Position numbers and translations under genes: made by a program. From Streptomyces djakartensis (GTDB lineage: Bacteria; Actinomycetota; Actinomycetes; Streptomycetales; Streptomycetaceae), in contig NZ_BMWE01000009.1 of NCBI RefSeq assembly GCF_014651075.1, forward strand, positions 124,001-188,000: DNA of 64,000 nucleotides, read 5' to 3'. A model generated the notes under the pieces. The model was not told the origin of the DNA. It searched no databases and saw nothing but the letters and a program-made list of their open reading frames with translations. Shown here one piece after another: positions 33,280 through 42,328 of this stretch (the first letter of the stretch is position 1; every line of letters starts with the position of its first letter).

Positions 33280-36200
33280 TCAGTGCGCCGGGAGCGTCCA
33301 CACCCGGGTGAGGCCGCTGTCCGATGCCGCGAGGCGGTCTCCCCGGCCGCTGATCGCCAGGGCGTCGATGCTCGTGACCGGGCCGGTGAGGTCCGCGACC
33401 TCGGTGCCGTTACCGGTGTCCCACACCCAGGCGCGGTTGTCGTCGGTGGTGGCCAGCCGACGTCCGTCGGCGCTGAGCGCCACCTCGCTGACGGGTCCGG
33501 TCGACGGACTGACTTTTCGGCCCCGGTCGTCGATGTGCCAGATGTGCACCGGGCCCTGCTTGCCGTTCTTGTCGGTGACGGCCAAGGCGCAGGTGTCTCC
33601 GAGCGCGTCCAGCATCAGCCGTTGCACACGGGGCCGGATGCCGTTCACTTTCCGTGGATCCAAGAGGAGCCGGCCGGAATCCACGTCCCACAGCCGGACC
33701 GTGATCGACTTTTCGTCGGACGTGGCGACCGCCATGCGCTTTCCGCCGTCACTGAGAGCCACGGTCACCTTGGCGTAATCGTTGTAGCCGTAGGCTCCGG
33801 CCAATCCCGGTACGTGGACGGCGGGGCCGCTCTTGACGCCGGTTCTGGTGTCCAGGACGGCCACGTAGCCAGGCTCGGCATGAACAGCGCGCCGGGAGCC
33901 GTCCCCGCTCAGCACCAACGGGGGGAACCTGTACGGCCACTTCTCACGCCCCTTCGACGTTCCGGTCCGGGCGTTCCAGGATTCGACCAAGTCAGAGCCC
34001 TCACCACCCAGTTTCTGGGTCGTCACAGTGGTGCCGTCCGAGGACAGACTGACTACTGGGCCTCTGTTCTCCCCGTCGTCCCACACGGTCCGTTCGTCGC
34101 CTGCCTCGATGTTCCACCGGCGTAGGCTGGACCAGTTGCCCGTCACGAGGGTGTTCCCATCGGGACTGAAGGCCATGGCGCTGACGGTTCCTGTGGTCAG
34201 TGTCGTATCCGAGGAGTCGGCGGGCAGCCCGCCGGAGACCAGCCCGAGGCCGCACAGCACCAACGCCCCGGCAGCCACCGCGCGCAGACGGCGGCGCCTG
34301 GCGGCCGCCTCGGTCACGGCCCGCTCCTGGTCCTGGGCCAGGGACTTGTTGGCGAGGCGCTCCTGCAGTCTGATGTGCCGGAACTGGTAGGTGCCGCCGG
34401 ACTGGCGCAGCAGTCCTCTGCGCTGTGCGTCGGCCAGGAAGCCCATGAGACGCAGCGGCAGTTGCCCCCGTGCCGCGAGGACGAGCCGCACCAGGAGAAA
34501 TCTCGGCCAGGCCCGCGTGAGCAGGATCAGGATGCTGAAGACCAGCCCAGGCAGGACCGTCATGGCCGCGACCACCAACGGGCTCCAGGAGCTGTCCTCG
34601 ATCCCGTCGGGGTCGGCGAGGAATCCCGCCAGGTCCGCCACGGAGGGTTCGTTCGACCAACCGGTCACGAGAAGTACCGCCAGCTCCCCGGCGAGCGAGC
34701 CGAGGAAGGCCAGCGGGATCCCGGTGGCCCCGAGGACGACACCGGCCGCGGCGGCTCCGGTCAGCGCCGAACCGCGGTCGCGTGCCAGGAGGCCGGCCGG
34801 GCTCACCACGGTGGAGCCCTGCGGGGGCGCTGCGAGCCAGCTGTGGACGGCCAAGGCGATGCCGACCGCACCGGCCGCCCCGGCCGCCGCGGTCACCGCC
34901 ATCACGAAGTTGTGCAATGCATCGGGCGACCAGTGCGTCGTGACGGAGGTCGTGACCGCGGCCGCCGCCAGCAGCGGTACCAGAGGGACGGCCGCCAGCC
35001 CCACGCCGGTACCGAATCCCCGGCGCAGTCGGGCGAACGAGCCCGGCAGGGCGAACACCAGCCGCCCGGGCACGGGGTCAGGAGCGGCGTACCAGATCAC
35101 CATGGCCAGGACGGCGAACCCGCCGCCGACTGAGGCGCCGACGGCGAGGACGTCCTCGAGCTCATCCGCCTTGGGGTCCAGCACGGACACCGCGGCCGCC
35201 ACGGCGACCATCAGCAGGACGCCGAGCCCGATGCCGATGACGGGTCCCGTCCACCGGGACAGCAGGCGCTGGCTCATCACCGACCAGTCGAGGTCCCGCT
35301 CCCGCTCAAGATGGAGGTACTTCGCCAGGTACATCAGCCGCTTCATGGCCTCCTGGCCCTCCCGCTCCCTGTCGGGTCCCGGAGGCGCACCGGCGTCGGG
35401 TGCGTACGCGGACCCGATCAGGTGGTCGAGCAGATGCTCCTCCACCTTGTGGCGGGTATCGAAGCCGAGCAGTTCCCGCGGATCGCGGTCGCCGCTCTGG
35501 TAGACCGCGCGGGTCAGGGACACCATCAACGGAGTGGCGAGTGCGGTTGCCAGCGCACCGTGCGGCTCGTTGCGCAGGTGGTTTTCGATCTCCCCCAACG
35601 CCTCGCCTGTCAGACCCGCTCCGCGGAGGTGTGCGATCGCGTCCGCGGCCGAGACGGAAGCGATCTCCACCACCGGAGCGCGGCGCAGAACCTGGGCGCC
35701 GCCTTGGATCACGTCCTCGTACTCGGCCGCCCGGCAGGTCACGACGACCCTACGAGAGCCGGCGCACGTCTCGTTGATCTTGTCGACCGCGCTGCGCCGT
35801 GAGGATTCCGGGATCTCGTCCAAGCCGTCAAGGATCGGGATCAGCAGGTTGGCGTGGAGCAGCCGCCGGGCCACGTCGGGCCGGCCGGGAAGGTGGGTCT
35901 CGGCCAGCCGGTGGGCGATCCAGTCGTCGAGCGAGTCGCGCACCGGGTCCCAGCTGGATACCGGCAGCAGGACGGGCAGCGCTTCCGGGGCGCGGTCGGA
36001 CTCGGTGCCGAGGAGGCCGAGGGCGAGGGTGAGGGCGACGACCGACTTGCCCGCTCCCGGCTCGCCGATGACAACCAGACGACCGCTGGGTATGCCGCGA
36101 TAGGCTTCGCCGAGTCGCAGCCTGACGTTCTCGAAGTCACCGTCCAGCCGCCCGTCGAGGAGGCGCACGCCCCTGGTCTCCGGCCGGCCGAGGATCGCGG

Positions 36201-36555
36201 CCGGGGAGTCGGAGACCTGCCGGGCGGTCGCGGACCATGCTATCGGCAGCAGTTGGGCGTTGCCCAACTGCCGCTCGCTCGCCTCCTGCCATCCCTGGTC
36301 CCTGAGTGTGCTCGTCAGGTCGCTCACCCACTCCTCCAGAGTCTTCTCGGGAGGGGGGCAGAAAGCGTCCCAGATCGCGACCGCCAGGGCGGCGATCGCC
36401 ACGAAGAGACTGCTGACGGCAGCAAGGGTGTTGTTGTCCTCGGCACCGGCCCCCGCCATCGTGGCAACGAGACCGACGGTGACTGCGGCGAGCAGGCCCA
36501 GGATGATCGTACGGACGTACCGACTGCGCCGGTTCCGCTCGGATAGGAGCACCAT
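33280..36555 (-). CDS. Membrane NACHT NTPase with C-terminal WD40-like repeats
   Basis: About 1091 residues. Two N-terminal membrane segments (residues ~13-36 and ~43-65) precede a NACHT domain with Walker A GEPGAGKS (164-171) and Walker B/NACHT box LIPILDGLDEIPE (238-250). The middle (~430-720) holds several more hydrophobic segments (for example GPVIGIGLGVLLMVAVAAAV, VGASVGGGFAVLAMVIWYAA), then a helical region and WD40-like repeats (VSAMAFSPDGNTLVTGNW, VALSADGRRLATTDDNRAWVWDT, IDALAISGRGDRLAASDSG). It is a STAND-type switch: the WD40 part likely senses a ligand and the membrane part may be the effector. ATG 36555 or ATG 36627 could start it; neither has an RBS. Single gene, no partners. 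Defence or stress signalling is inferred. Confidence 0.8.
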   Translation of the reverse strand: MVLLSERNRRSRYVRTIILGLLAAVTVGLVATMAGAGAEDNNTLAAVSSLFVAIAALAVAIWDAFCPPPEKTLEEWVSDLTSTLRDQGWQEASERQLGNAQLLPIAWSATARQVSDSPAAILGRPETRGVRLLDGRLDGDFENVRLRLGEAYRGIPSGRLVVIGEPGAGKSVVALTLALGLLGTESDRAPEALPVLLPVSSWDPVRDSLDDWIAHRLAETHLPGRPDVARRLLHANLLIPILDGLDEIPESSRRSAVDKINETCAGSRRVVVTCRAAEYEDVIQGGAQVLRRAPVVEIASVSAADAIAHLRGAGLTGEALGEIENHLRNEPHGALATALATPLMVSLTRAVYQSGDRDPRELLGFDTRHKVEEHLLDHLIGSAYAPDAGAPPGPDREREGQEAMKRLMYLAKYLHLERERDLDWSVMSQRLLSRWTGPVIGIGLGVLLMVAVAAAVSVLDPKADELEDVLAVGASVGGGFAVLAMVIWYAAPDPVPGRLVFALPGSFARLRRGFGTGVGLAAVPLVPLLAAAAVTTSVTTHWSPDALHNFVMAVTAAAGAAGAVGIALAVHSWLAAPPQGSTVVSPAGLLARDRGSALTGAAAAGVVLGATGIPLAFLGSLAGELAVLLVTGWSNEPSVADLAGFLADPDGIEDSSWSPLVVAAMTVLPGLVFSILILLTRAWPRFLLVRLVLAARGQLPLRLMGFLADAQRRGLLRQSGGTYQFRHIRLQERLANKSLAQDQERAVTEAAARRRRLRAVAAGALVLCGLGLVSGGLPADSSDTTLTTGTVSAMAFSPDGNTLVTGNWSSLRRWNIEAGDERTVWDDGENRGPVVSLSSDGTTVTTQKLGGEGSDLVESWNARTGTSKGREKWPYRFPPLVLSGDGSRRAVHAEPGYVAVLDTRTGVKSGPAVHVPGLAGAYGYNDYAKVTVALSDGGKRMAVATSDEKSITVRLWDVDSGRLLLDPRKVNGIRPRVQRLMLDALGDTCALAVTDKNGKQGPVHIWHIDDRGRKVSPSTGPVSEVALSADGRRLATTDDNRAWVWDTGNGTEVADLTGPVTSIDALAISGRGDRLAASDSGLTRVWTLPAH

Positions 36556-36806
36556 GCACGCAGCTTGGCCGATCCGGAGATGCGGCAGGGCGGTTGTGGT
36601 CCGCTTCACTCCCAAGGGTGAAGTCATGCCGATGTGTTGAGAAATGTCCGGGGTTTCTGCTTAACGCAAACAGCGACCGCCCGGTCGCCAGTGTGCTCAC
36701 TCGCAGGCACTGCGACTCCGGCCGTGATCCGAAGGTGCTGCTCGAGCTGTTCGACATCTGCCTTCATCACCGGGGGCGGACTCAGCGCGAGCCGCCGGCC
36801 CAACCC
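36556..36806. other. Upstream region of the NACHT gene
   Basis: About 250 bp between the DoxX-like gene terminator and the NACHT start. No gene recognised; it must contain the NACHT promoter but no clear -35/-10 pair was seen. Confidence 0.4.
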
Positions 36807-36851
36807 GGACCGGTGGGAGTGGGCCTGTTGGTGGCCCACCCTCACCGGTCC
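36807..36851 (-). terminator. Large hairpin terminator after the DoxX-like gene
   Basis: Arms 36807-36825 and 36833-36851 (GGACCGGTG...GTGGGCC with its complement) pair over 19 positions with two mismatches around a 7-nt loop, 3 bp after the DoxX-like stop. There is no U-run, as is usual for many streptomycete terminators. Confidence 0.75.
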
Positions 36852-36854
36852 TGC

Positions 36855-37472
36855 TCAGCGCAGCCATCCGTGGTCGCGGACGACCGGGAGCCGGGCCCAG
36901 AGCCGGCCGAGGCCGAGGGCGTCACCGGCCGAGGCGGCGGCCAGGGCGATGAGCACCACCGCGTAGACCAGGTGGTAGTCGGCGAACGGGTTCGTCGACA
37001 TGCTCGGGGAGCCGTCCGACAGGTGCCACTCGGCCATCCACATCAGGGCCATCATCACGGTCCCCGCGAAGGCCGCCAGGCGCAGCGCCACTCCGGCGGT
37101 CAGGGCGAGCCCGATGCCGAGCAGCCCCAGCATGAACAGCCAGTCCGCCCACGCGGCGCCGGCCCAGGCGTGGAAGGTCGACTCCATCGGACCGGCGGCG
37201 ACCTGGCCGAGGAAGCCCTCGGTGGGCGAACCACCGTCGATCCAGCCCTTGCCGGACCGGGTGGCGTAGCCGAAGCCGAAGGTCTTGTCGAGGAAGGCCC
37301 ACAGGAAGACGAAGCCCATCAGCACGCGGGCCGAGGCGAAGACGCAGGCCCGTGCGGTGAGCGTCTCGGTACGTGCCGACGCGGCCGGCTCCGGTCCGGA
37401 AGCGGCGTGGTTCCTGCGGAAGGACGGCAGGTGGAAGCCCCCACTGCGGTGGGTGGGCTGATGCACGGCCAT
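36855..37472 (-). CDS. DoxX-like membrane protein
   Basis: A 205-residue protein with four membrane helices. ACVFASARVLMGFVFLWAFLDK is the typical DoxX/DoxD first helix (R..lG..fl.ag..K); an extracytoplasmic stretch (GWIDGGSPTEGFLGQ) and WADWLFMLGLLGIGLALTAGVALRLAAF follow. DoxX-like proteins take part in membrane redox or thiosulfate:quinone chemistry. ATG 37472 is chosen for GAAGGGATC ~8 nt upstream. It lies in a block with a DevS-like kinase and universal stress proteins, consistent with an oxygen- or redox-stress role. Confidence 0.8.
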   Translation of the reverse strand: MAVHQPTHRSGGFHLPSFRRNHAASGPEPAASARTETLTARACVFASARVLMGFVFLWAFLDKTFGFGYATRSGKGWIDGGSPTEGFLGQVAAGPMESTFHAWAGAAWADWLFMLGLLGIGLALTAGVALRLAAFAGTVMMALMWMAEWHLSDGSPSMSTNPFADYHLVYAVVLIALAAASAGDALGLGRLWARLPVVRDHGWLR

Positions 37473-37877
37473 GGCGGTGATCCCTTCGGGAAAGGTGCGG
37501 TTGGTCTCCGGCACCGCTCACTCTCCCGGCCGGCACCGGCCCGCACCCGATGCCGATGGTCCGCACTCAGGGTCCCAACAGCCCTCTTCGGCAGGGACGT
37601 TCGGCCGCGTCCGGCGCGACAGGTGCCGCAACGGTACCGACGCTGTTGGCGGATCCGATCGGCGACCACAACTGTCGTTCGGGTCTCAGCGACACGCTGG
37701 GCGTACGGCATGTCGCTGAGACTGAGCGGACACTTACCGATCGCAGCCCGGATTCGCCGGCAGCATGGAACCGAGCGGGGGGTTCGTCGGCCCCCACACC
37801 CGGCCCTGGCGCACCCGGCCGTGCGGCCCTCGATCTACGGACCCCTGCTCACCCACCGTGCCTCGCGTCACAGGGCG
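37473..37877. other. Gap between the DoxX-like gene and the GAF kinase gene
   Basis: 405 bp with no gene recognised. It contains the upstream region of the DoxX-like gene and a perfect long inverted repeat (37683-37722, listed separately). Confidence 0.5.
37683..37722. repeat. Perfect 12-bp inverted repeat
   Basis: GTCTCAGCGACA (37683-37694) and TGTCGCTGAGAC (37711-37722) are perfect complements around a 16-nt spacer. It may be a terminator for the kinase gene (155 bp beyond its stop), a regulatory site or a scar of mobile-element ends. No transposase is nearby. Confidence 0.7.
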
Positions 37878-39638
37878 TCACGGGGCCGCCGGCGCCCGCC
37901 TGGTGGCGCCCGGGGACGGGTCCACCGGCGCATGCCAGACGAGCCGTGTCCCCTTCCCCTCCGGACTGTCCGTCTCCATGCCGCCGCCGAGCTTCCGTGC
38001 CCGCTCCGCCATGTTGGCCAGGCCACTGCGGCGTCCCGCGGGCGGGATGCCGACGCCGTTGTCAGTGACGGTCAGGCGGACCTGCTTGCCGTCGGTCTCC
38101 AGCACGACGTCGGCGCGGTCGGCGTGGGCGTGCCGGGCGATGTTGGTCAGGGACTCGGTCAGGACGGCCACGAGGTGGTCGGCGGTCTGGCCGGGCACGT
38201 GCGTGTCGAGCAGGCCCTCCATGCGCAGGCCGGGGGCGAAGCCCAGGACCGGCGCGGCCTCGCCGACCGCGCGCACCGCACGGGCCCGCAGACCGGACGC
38301 CGCCGTCCCGTCGTCCCGGGAGCGCAGCCCGAAGATCGTCGAGCGGATGATCTTGATGGTCTCGTCGAGCTCGCCCACCGCGCGCTGGACCCGTTCGGCG
38401 GCCCCGTCGTGCTGGATGAAGCGGCCGGCGCTCTGCAGTGTCATGCCGGTGGCGAAGAGCCGCTGGATGGCGAGGTCGTGCAGATCGCGGGCGATCCGGT
38501 CGCGGTCCTCCAGCAGCGCGATCTGCTCGGCGTCCTGGCGGCGCTCGGCCAGTTCCATGGCCACGGCGGCCTGCGCGGCGAAGACCTGCAGTGGTTCGAT
38601 CTCCTTGTCGGTGAAGCCGAGCCGGCCCGTTTCCCGCGCGAGCAGCGCCACGCCGCGGACCTGGTCGCCCGAGCCGATCGGGACGGCCACCGCGGGCCCG
38701 AGTTCGGCGAAGCGCGGCGGGCCGCCCGAGACGCGCGGGTCCCGGGAGGCGTCCGGGCTGGTCACCGGCGCACGCCGGTCGAAGGCCTCTCCGACGAGGC
38801 TGCCGCGGACCGGCAGCACCATCCCGTTCAGCGCCTCGGCCTCCCGGCCGATCGCCAGCTCCACCACGAGCGTCTCGGTGCCGGGCACGGGCATGGCCAC
38901 CAGGCCCAGGGCGGAAGCCGTGATCTCCCGGGTGCGCTCGGCGATCAGCCGCAGCACATCGGCCTGGCCGGCGCCGGACATCAGAGTGTGGGTGACTTCG
39001 GCGTTCACCTGGAGCCAGCGTTCCCGCAGCCGGGACTCCTCGTACAGGCGGGCGTTGTCGATCGCCACACCGGCCGCCACGGCCAGCGTCGCCAGCACCG
39101 ACTCGTCGTCCTCGTCGAACTGCTGTCCGCCGCGCTTCTCCGTGAGGTACAGGTTGCCGAAGACGTGGTCCCGTACCCGGATGGGGACGCCGAGGAAGGT
39201 GTTCATCGGCGGGTGGTGGGCCGGGAAACCGTAGGAGGCCGGGTGATCGGACAGTACGGGGAGGCGCAGCGGCTCGGGGTGGCGGATCAGCTCGCCCAGG
39301 ATGCCGTGACCCTCCGGGTAGGGCCCGATCCGCGCGATCTGCTCCTCGTCCACGCCCACCGTGTGGAAGGCCGACAACCGCTTGCCGTCCGGGCCGATCA
39401 CGCCGAGCGCCGCGTACTCCGCGTCGACCAGCGCCGCCGCCGCCTCCACGATGCTGCGCAGTGCCTGCTCCAGCTCCAGCTCACGGCCGACCGAGAGCAC
39501 CGCCTCCAGCAGGCTGTGCACCCGGTCCCGGGTGCCGCGCGCCGCGTCCAGGCGGGCCTGCAGTTCCTCCAGCAGTTCATCCAGCTGCAGTTGCGGCAGT
39601 CGCACCCGCGCCTCGCGGGCTTCCTCGGCACTTCCCAC
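37878..39638 (-). CDS. Two-GAF sensor histidine kinase, DevS/OsdK-like
   Basis: A 586-residue cytoplasmic kinase. Two GAF domains cover about residues 40-195 and 215-370; the first contains DAEYAALGVIGPDGKRLSAF and FLGVPIRVRDHVFGNLYLTEK, as in DevS/DosT. The HisKA_3 phosphoacceptor is in DRDRIARDLHDLAIQRLFATG, and the HATPase has DNGVGIP and RSGLANMAERA. DevS/DosT in mycobacteria and OsdK in Streptomyces sense oxygen or redox state through a haem GAF; whether this one binds haem is unknown. GTG 39638 has GGAGG 8 nt upstream. No response regulator gene is adjacent. Confidence 0.9.
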   Translation of the reverse strand: MGSAEEAREARVRLPQLQLDELLEELQARLDAARGTRDRVHSLLEAVLSVGRELELEQALRSIVEAAAALVDAEYAALGVIGPDGKRLSAFHTVGVDEEQIARIGPYPEGHGILGELIRHPEPLRLPVLSDHPASYGFPAHHPPMNTFLGVPIRVRDHVFGNLYLTEKRGGQQFDEDDESVLATLAVAAGVAIDNARLYEESRLRERWLQVNAEVTHTLMSGAGQADVLRLIAERTREITASALGLVAMPVPGTETLVVELAIGREAEALNGMVLPVRGSLVGEAFDRRAPVTSPDASRDPRVSGGPPRFAELGPAVAVPIGSGDQVRGVALLARETGRLGFTDKEIEPLQVFAAQAAVAMELAERRQDAEQIALLEDRDRIARDLHDLAIQRLFATGMTLQSAGRFIQHDGAAERVQRAVGELDETIKIIRSTIFGLRSRDDGTAASGLRARAVRAVGEAAPVLGFAPGLRMEGLLDTHVPGQTADHLVAVLTESLTNIARHAHADRADVVLETDGKQVRLTVTDNGVGIPPAGRRSGLANMAERARKLGGGMETDSPEGKGTRLVWHAPVDPSPGATRRAPAAP

Positions 39639-39769
39639 CCGCTGATCCTCCAACGTCCCACCGCCTGCCGGCGGTCTCACCGTTCGGCTGCCCACCGTAG
39701 CGGCTCGAACGGGGAGACGATGAGGGATCACCGCCGCCGGGCGGGCGGACCGGCCCGGTGTGCCGTGGG

Positions 39770-40690
39770 TCAGTCGTGCGGGACCACCGCCACCGGGGAG
39801 GCGGAGTGGTGCAGCAGAGCCTGGGTCACCGGCCCGATGTGAGCGCCGATCGCCGCCCGGCGGATCCGGCGGCCGACGACCACCAGCGACGCCTCGTGGG
39901 AGGCGTCGACCAGGTGGCGGCCCGCGCCACCGACCGTGGCCTGCGGGCTGATCTCCACGTCGGGGTACTTCTCCCGCCACGGCCGCAGCATGTCGGCCAG
40001 TTCGCGCCGCACCCGCGTGGCCGGCTCGTCGTTCAGGCCGGGCATGAGCTCGCCACCGTAGTAGTAGGGCGGCACCGTCCAGCCGTGGACGATCCGCAGA
40101 CGCGCCGCGCGCCGCGAAGCCGCGTCGAACGCGAAGTCGATCACCGCGTCGCCGGGCTTGTGCAGGTCGAGGCCGAGGACGACATCGCGGTGGCCGGGGG
40201 TGGCGGGGAGGCCGGACGCCGAGAGTGCCGGCGACGGTTCCTCCTCCCGCTGCCCGCCGGACCGCACGAGGACCACCGGACGCTCGCACCGGGCCAGGAC
40301 GGCCACGGAGACGGAGCCGAGCAGGAAGCCGGTGACCTTGCCCAGACCGCGGGATCCCAGTACCAGTAGCTCGGCGTCCTCGGAGGCTTTCAGCAAGGCC
40401 GGGACGGGCAGACCGCCGATCGCGTCGACGTCGATCCGCAGCCCGGGACGACGGCCGGCGACACGGCTCCGCGCCTCCTCCAACAGGCGCTGCGCCTCCG
40501 CACGCTGGAGGTCGCTCGGCGGCACCGGCACACCGAGCCCGGGCGCGGGCGCGTAGACGGGCGGCTGCCACTCCCAGGCGTTCACCAGCCGCAGGGTCAG
40601 ATCACGGAGCTGTGCTTCGCGCGCGGCCCAGTCGGCGGCGGCCAGGCTCTCCGGCGAGCCGTCGAGTCCGGCGGTGATGGTGCGGGTCAT
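39770..40690 (-). CDS. Universal stress protein, two Usp domains
   Basis: A 306-residue tandem UspA protein. Each half starts with a nucleotide-binding strand (ITAGLDGSPESLAAADWAA; VVLGLDLHKPGDAVIDFAF). The first has the complete ATP motif LVLGSRGLGKVTGFLLGSVS, while the second ends VVVGRRIRRAAIGAHIGPVTQALLHHSASPVAVVPHD with a less typical loop. ATG 40690 has GGGAGGT 5 nt upstream. Paralogue of the next gene upstream. Such proteins are DevR/OsdR-regulated dormancy genes in other actinobacteria. Confidence 0.93.
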   Translation of the reverse strand: MTRTITAGLDGSPESLAAADWAAREAQLRDLTLRLVNAWEWQPPVYAPAPGLGVPVPPSDLQRAEAQRLLEEARSRVAGRRPGLRIDVDAIGGLPVPALLKASEDAELLVLGSRGLGKVTGFLLGSVSVAVLARCERPVVLVRSGGQREEEPSPALSASGLPATPGHRDVVLGLDLHKPGDAVIDFAFDAASRRAARLRIVHGWTVPPYYYGGELMPGLNDEPATRVRRELADMLRPWREKYPDVEISPQATVGGAGRHLVDASHEASLVVVGRRIRRAAIGAHIGPVTQALLHHSASPVAVVPHD

Positions 40691-40744
40691 GGGTACCTCC
40701 CTCAGGCTGCGTCAAGTCTTCGGTCCGCGCGGGCGTCGACGGGA

Positions 40745-40759
40745 GGGCCCACTGGTCCC
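40745..40759. promoter_or_regulatory. Candidate DevR/OsdR-like operator upstream of the first Usp gene
   Basis: GGGCCC-ACT-GGTCCC is a near-perfect palindrome (5 of 6 arm positions), 55 bp before the Usp start. Its GGGxCC...GGxCCC form resembles dormancy-regulator (DosR/DevR-family) boxes. Assignment is inference. Confidence 0.35.
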
Positions 40760-40930
40760 GGCCCCGGCGGCCGACGGTCCCCGGCCCCGGTCCGAACCGG
40801 CCCACGAACGCAGGCCGCTCAGGGGCGAGTTCGGGTCGTAAGGGGGGCGCGACGCCGAAGTGCCCCGTGAGCGTTCGGCCTACGCGGCGTCGAGGGCACC
40901 GGTGGGGCAGCCGTGCCGTCCGCGCCGGCC

Positions 40931-41899
40931 TCAGTCGTGCGGGATCACCGCGACGGGGCACTCGACGTGGTGCAGGACGGCGTGTGTGACCGGGCCCGTG
41001 TGGGCGCCCGCCCGGTGGCCGGTGGTGCGGCGGCCGACCACGAGGAGTCCGGCGTCCTTGGCGGCATGCACCAGGGTGACGGCGGCCCGGCCCTCGGTGA
41101 CCACCTCGGTCAGCGGGACGGTCGGGTACTTCTCCCGCCAGGGACGCAGCACCGCCGTCACGGTGTGCTGTTCGTCGGCCAGATCCTGCGCGTACGGCCG
41201 CGGATCCGGTGCCGGGCCCTCGGGTGCCGCGGAGACGAGCGGGACCGACGGACCGGAGGCGGGTGGGACCGACGGGCCGGAGGCGGGCCGGGCCGGCGTC
41301 CGGAAGGCGTGGACCACCCGCAGGCCGGTCCCGCGCCGCCGGGCGGCGTCGAACGCGAACTCGATCAGCTCGTCACAGGGACGGCCGACGTCCAGGCCCA
41401 GGACGACGTCGCGGTAGGGCGTCTGCGGGATCTCTTCCGGGGCCACACCGTCCGCCGCCGGCAGGTGCTCCCCGGCGGCTCCGTGTCCGGCCCGCACCAG
41501 CACCACGGGGCGGGTGGACCGGCTGACGACGCGCTGGGAGACGGAGCCCGTCACGAACCCGCCCACGGGGCCGAGTCCGAGGGAGCCCAGGACCAGCAGG
41601 TCGGCGTCGGCCGCCGCGGCGAGCAGCGCGGCCACCGTCGCGTCGCAGACGAGACGTTCGGTGATCCGCAGACCGGGATGGGCGGCGCGCAGACCCCTGA
41701 CGGCCTCCCCCAGGACCCGCTCCGCCCAGTCGTGCTCGCTGAAGTCCATGGGGACGTACGGCGCGGGGCGCGCGTGGCGGTACCAGGCGTGCACCACGCC
41801 GAGCCCGGTCCCCCGCCGCTGGGCCTCCTGCGCCGCCCAGTGCGCGGCGGCGAGGCCCGCGGGCGATCCGTCGACCCCCACCACGATGTCGTGCGGCAT
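40931..41899 (-). CDS. Universal stress protein, two Usp domains
   Basis: A 322-residue tandem UspA protein. IVVGVDGSPAGLAAAHWAAQEA opens domain 1, which has LVLGSLGLGPVGGFVTGSVSQ as ATP loop; domain 2 begins VVLGLDVGRPCDELIEFAF and ends VVGRRTTGHRAGAHTGPVTHAVLHH. An 8-residue internal duplication (ASGPSVPP/ASGPSVPL) in domain 2 comes from a 24-bp tandem repeat. ATG 41899 has GGAGGGG 8 nt upstream; longer in-frame starts encode non-Usp sequence. Both Usp genes end in PHD and share layout, indicating duplication. Confidence 0.93.
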   Translation of the reverse strand: MPHDIVVGVDGSPAGLAAAHWAAQEAQRRGTGLGVVHAWYRHARPAPYVPMDFSEHDWAERVLGEAVRGLRAAHPGLRITERLVCDATVAALLAAAADADLLVLGSLGLGPVGGFVTGSVSQRVVSRSTRPVVLVRAGHGAAGEHLPAADGVAPEEIPQTPYRDVVLGLDVGRPCDELIEFAFDAARRRGTGLRVVHAFRTPARPASGPSVPPASGPSVPLVSAAPEGPAPDPRPYAQDLADEQHTVTAVLRPWREKYPTVPLTEVVTEGRAAVTLVHAAKDAGLLVVGRRTTGHRAGAHTGPVTHAVLHHVECPVAVIPHD

Positions 41900-41972
41900 G
41901 ACGTGTCCCCTCCCAAGTCGACGGACGTCCCTACGACTTCGAGCCTCCTCCTGGTCGCACCGGAGGTCCAAG

Positions 41973-41986
41973 GGGCCGTACAGCCC
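41973..41986. promoter_or_regulatory. Candidate DevR/OsdR-like operator upstream of the second Usp gene
   Basis: GGGCCG-TA-CAGCCC is a palindrome with 5 of 6 arm matches, 74 bp before the Usp start. A weaker related site, GGGACC-CTT-CGACCC, is at 41994-42008. Confidence 0.35.
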
Positions 41987-42257
41987 TGGCCAAGGGACCC
42001 TTCGACCCTGGGTGCCCTGAAGACCGAGCACAAGTTGCACACATCTCTTCTTCAGGTGGGTCCGCATGGTCTACATTGACCCCTGCTTCACCTGTTTGGA
42101 CACCAGGCGACAAAAGATGATCTATCGATCCGGCGCTGTGCAAGGCCAGTAGTCGCAACCCCGGCGCCGGACCTGGGGATGATCGATCGGTGATGCCCGG
42201 GACGGGGCCTCGAGCGCGGGGAGCGCACGAGGCAGCCCTGAACGAACCGGGATTCAT

Positions 42258-42328
42258 GCGCGGCGCGGGAGGCGGGGGCCTCTCGCGGGTGGAAAGAGCG
42301 CGGCGCGGGGGGCGGGGGTCTCCCGCAG
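42258..42328. repeat. Two 31-bp direct repeats with 40-bp period upstream of the polysaccharide operon
   Basis: Copy 1 (42258-42288) and copy 2 (42298-42328) both begin GCGCGGCGCGGG and contain GGCGGGGG, with only a few substitutions. They lie 49-119 bp before the first gene of the operon and could be regulator sites or a slippage product. Confidence 0.7.

Noticed and set aside
36594..39842. A 1082-codon plus-strand frame across the DoxX-like and kinase genes
   Set aside because: It spans several real minus-strand genes and intergenic DNA and has no recognisable domain, so it is a GC-driven artefact.
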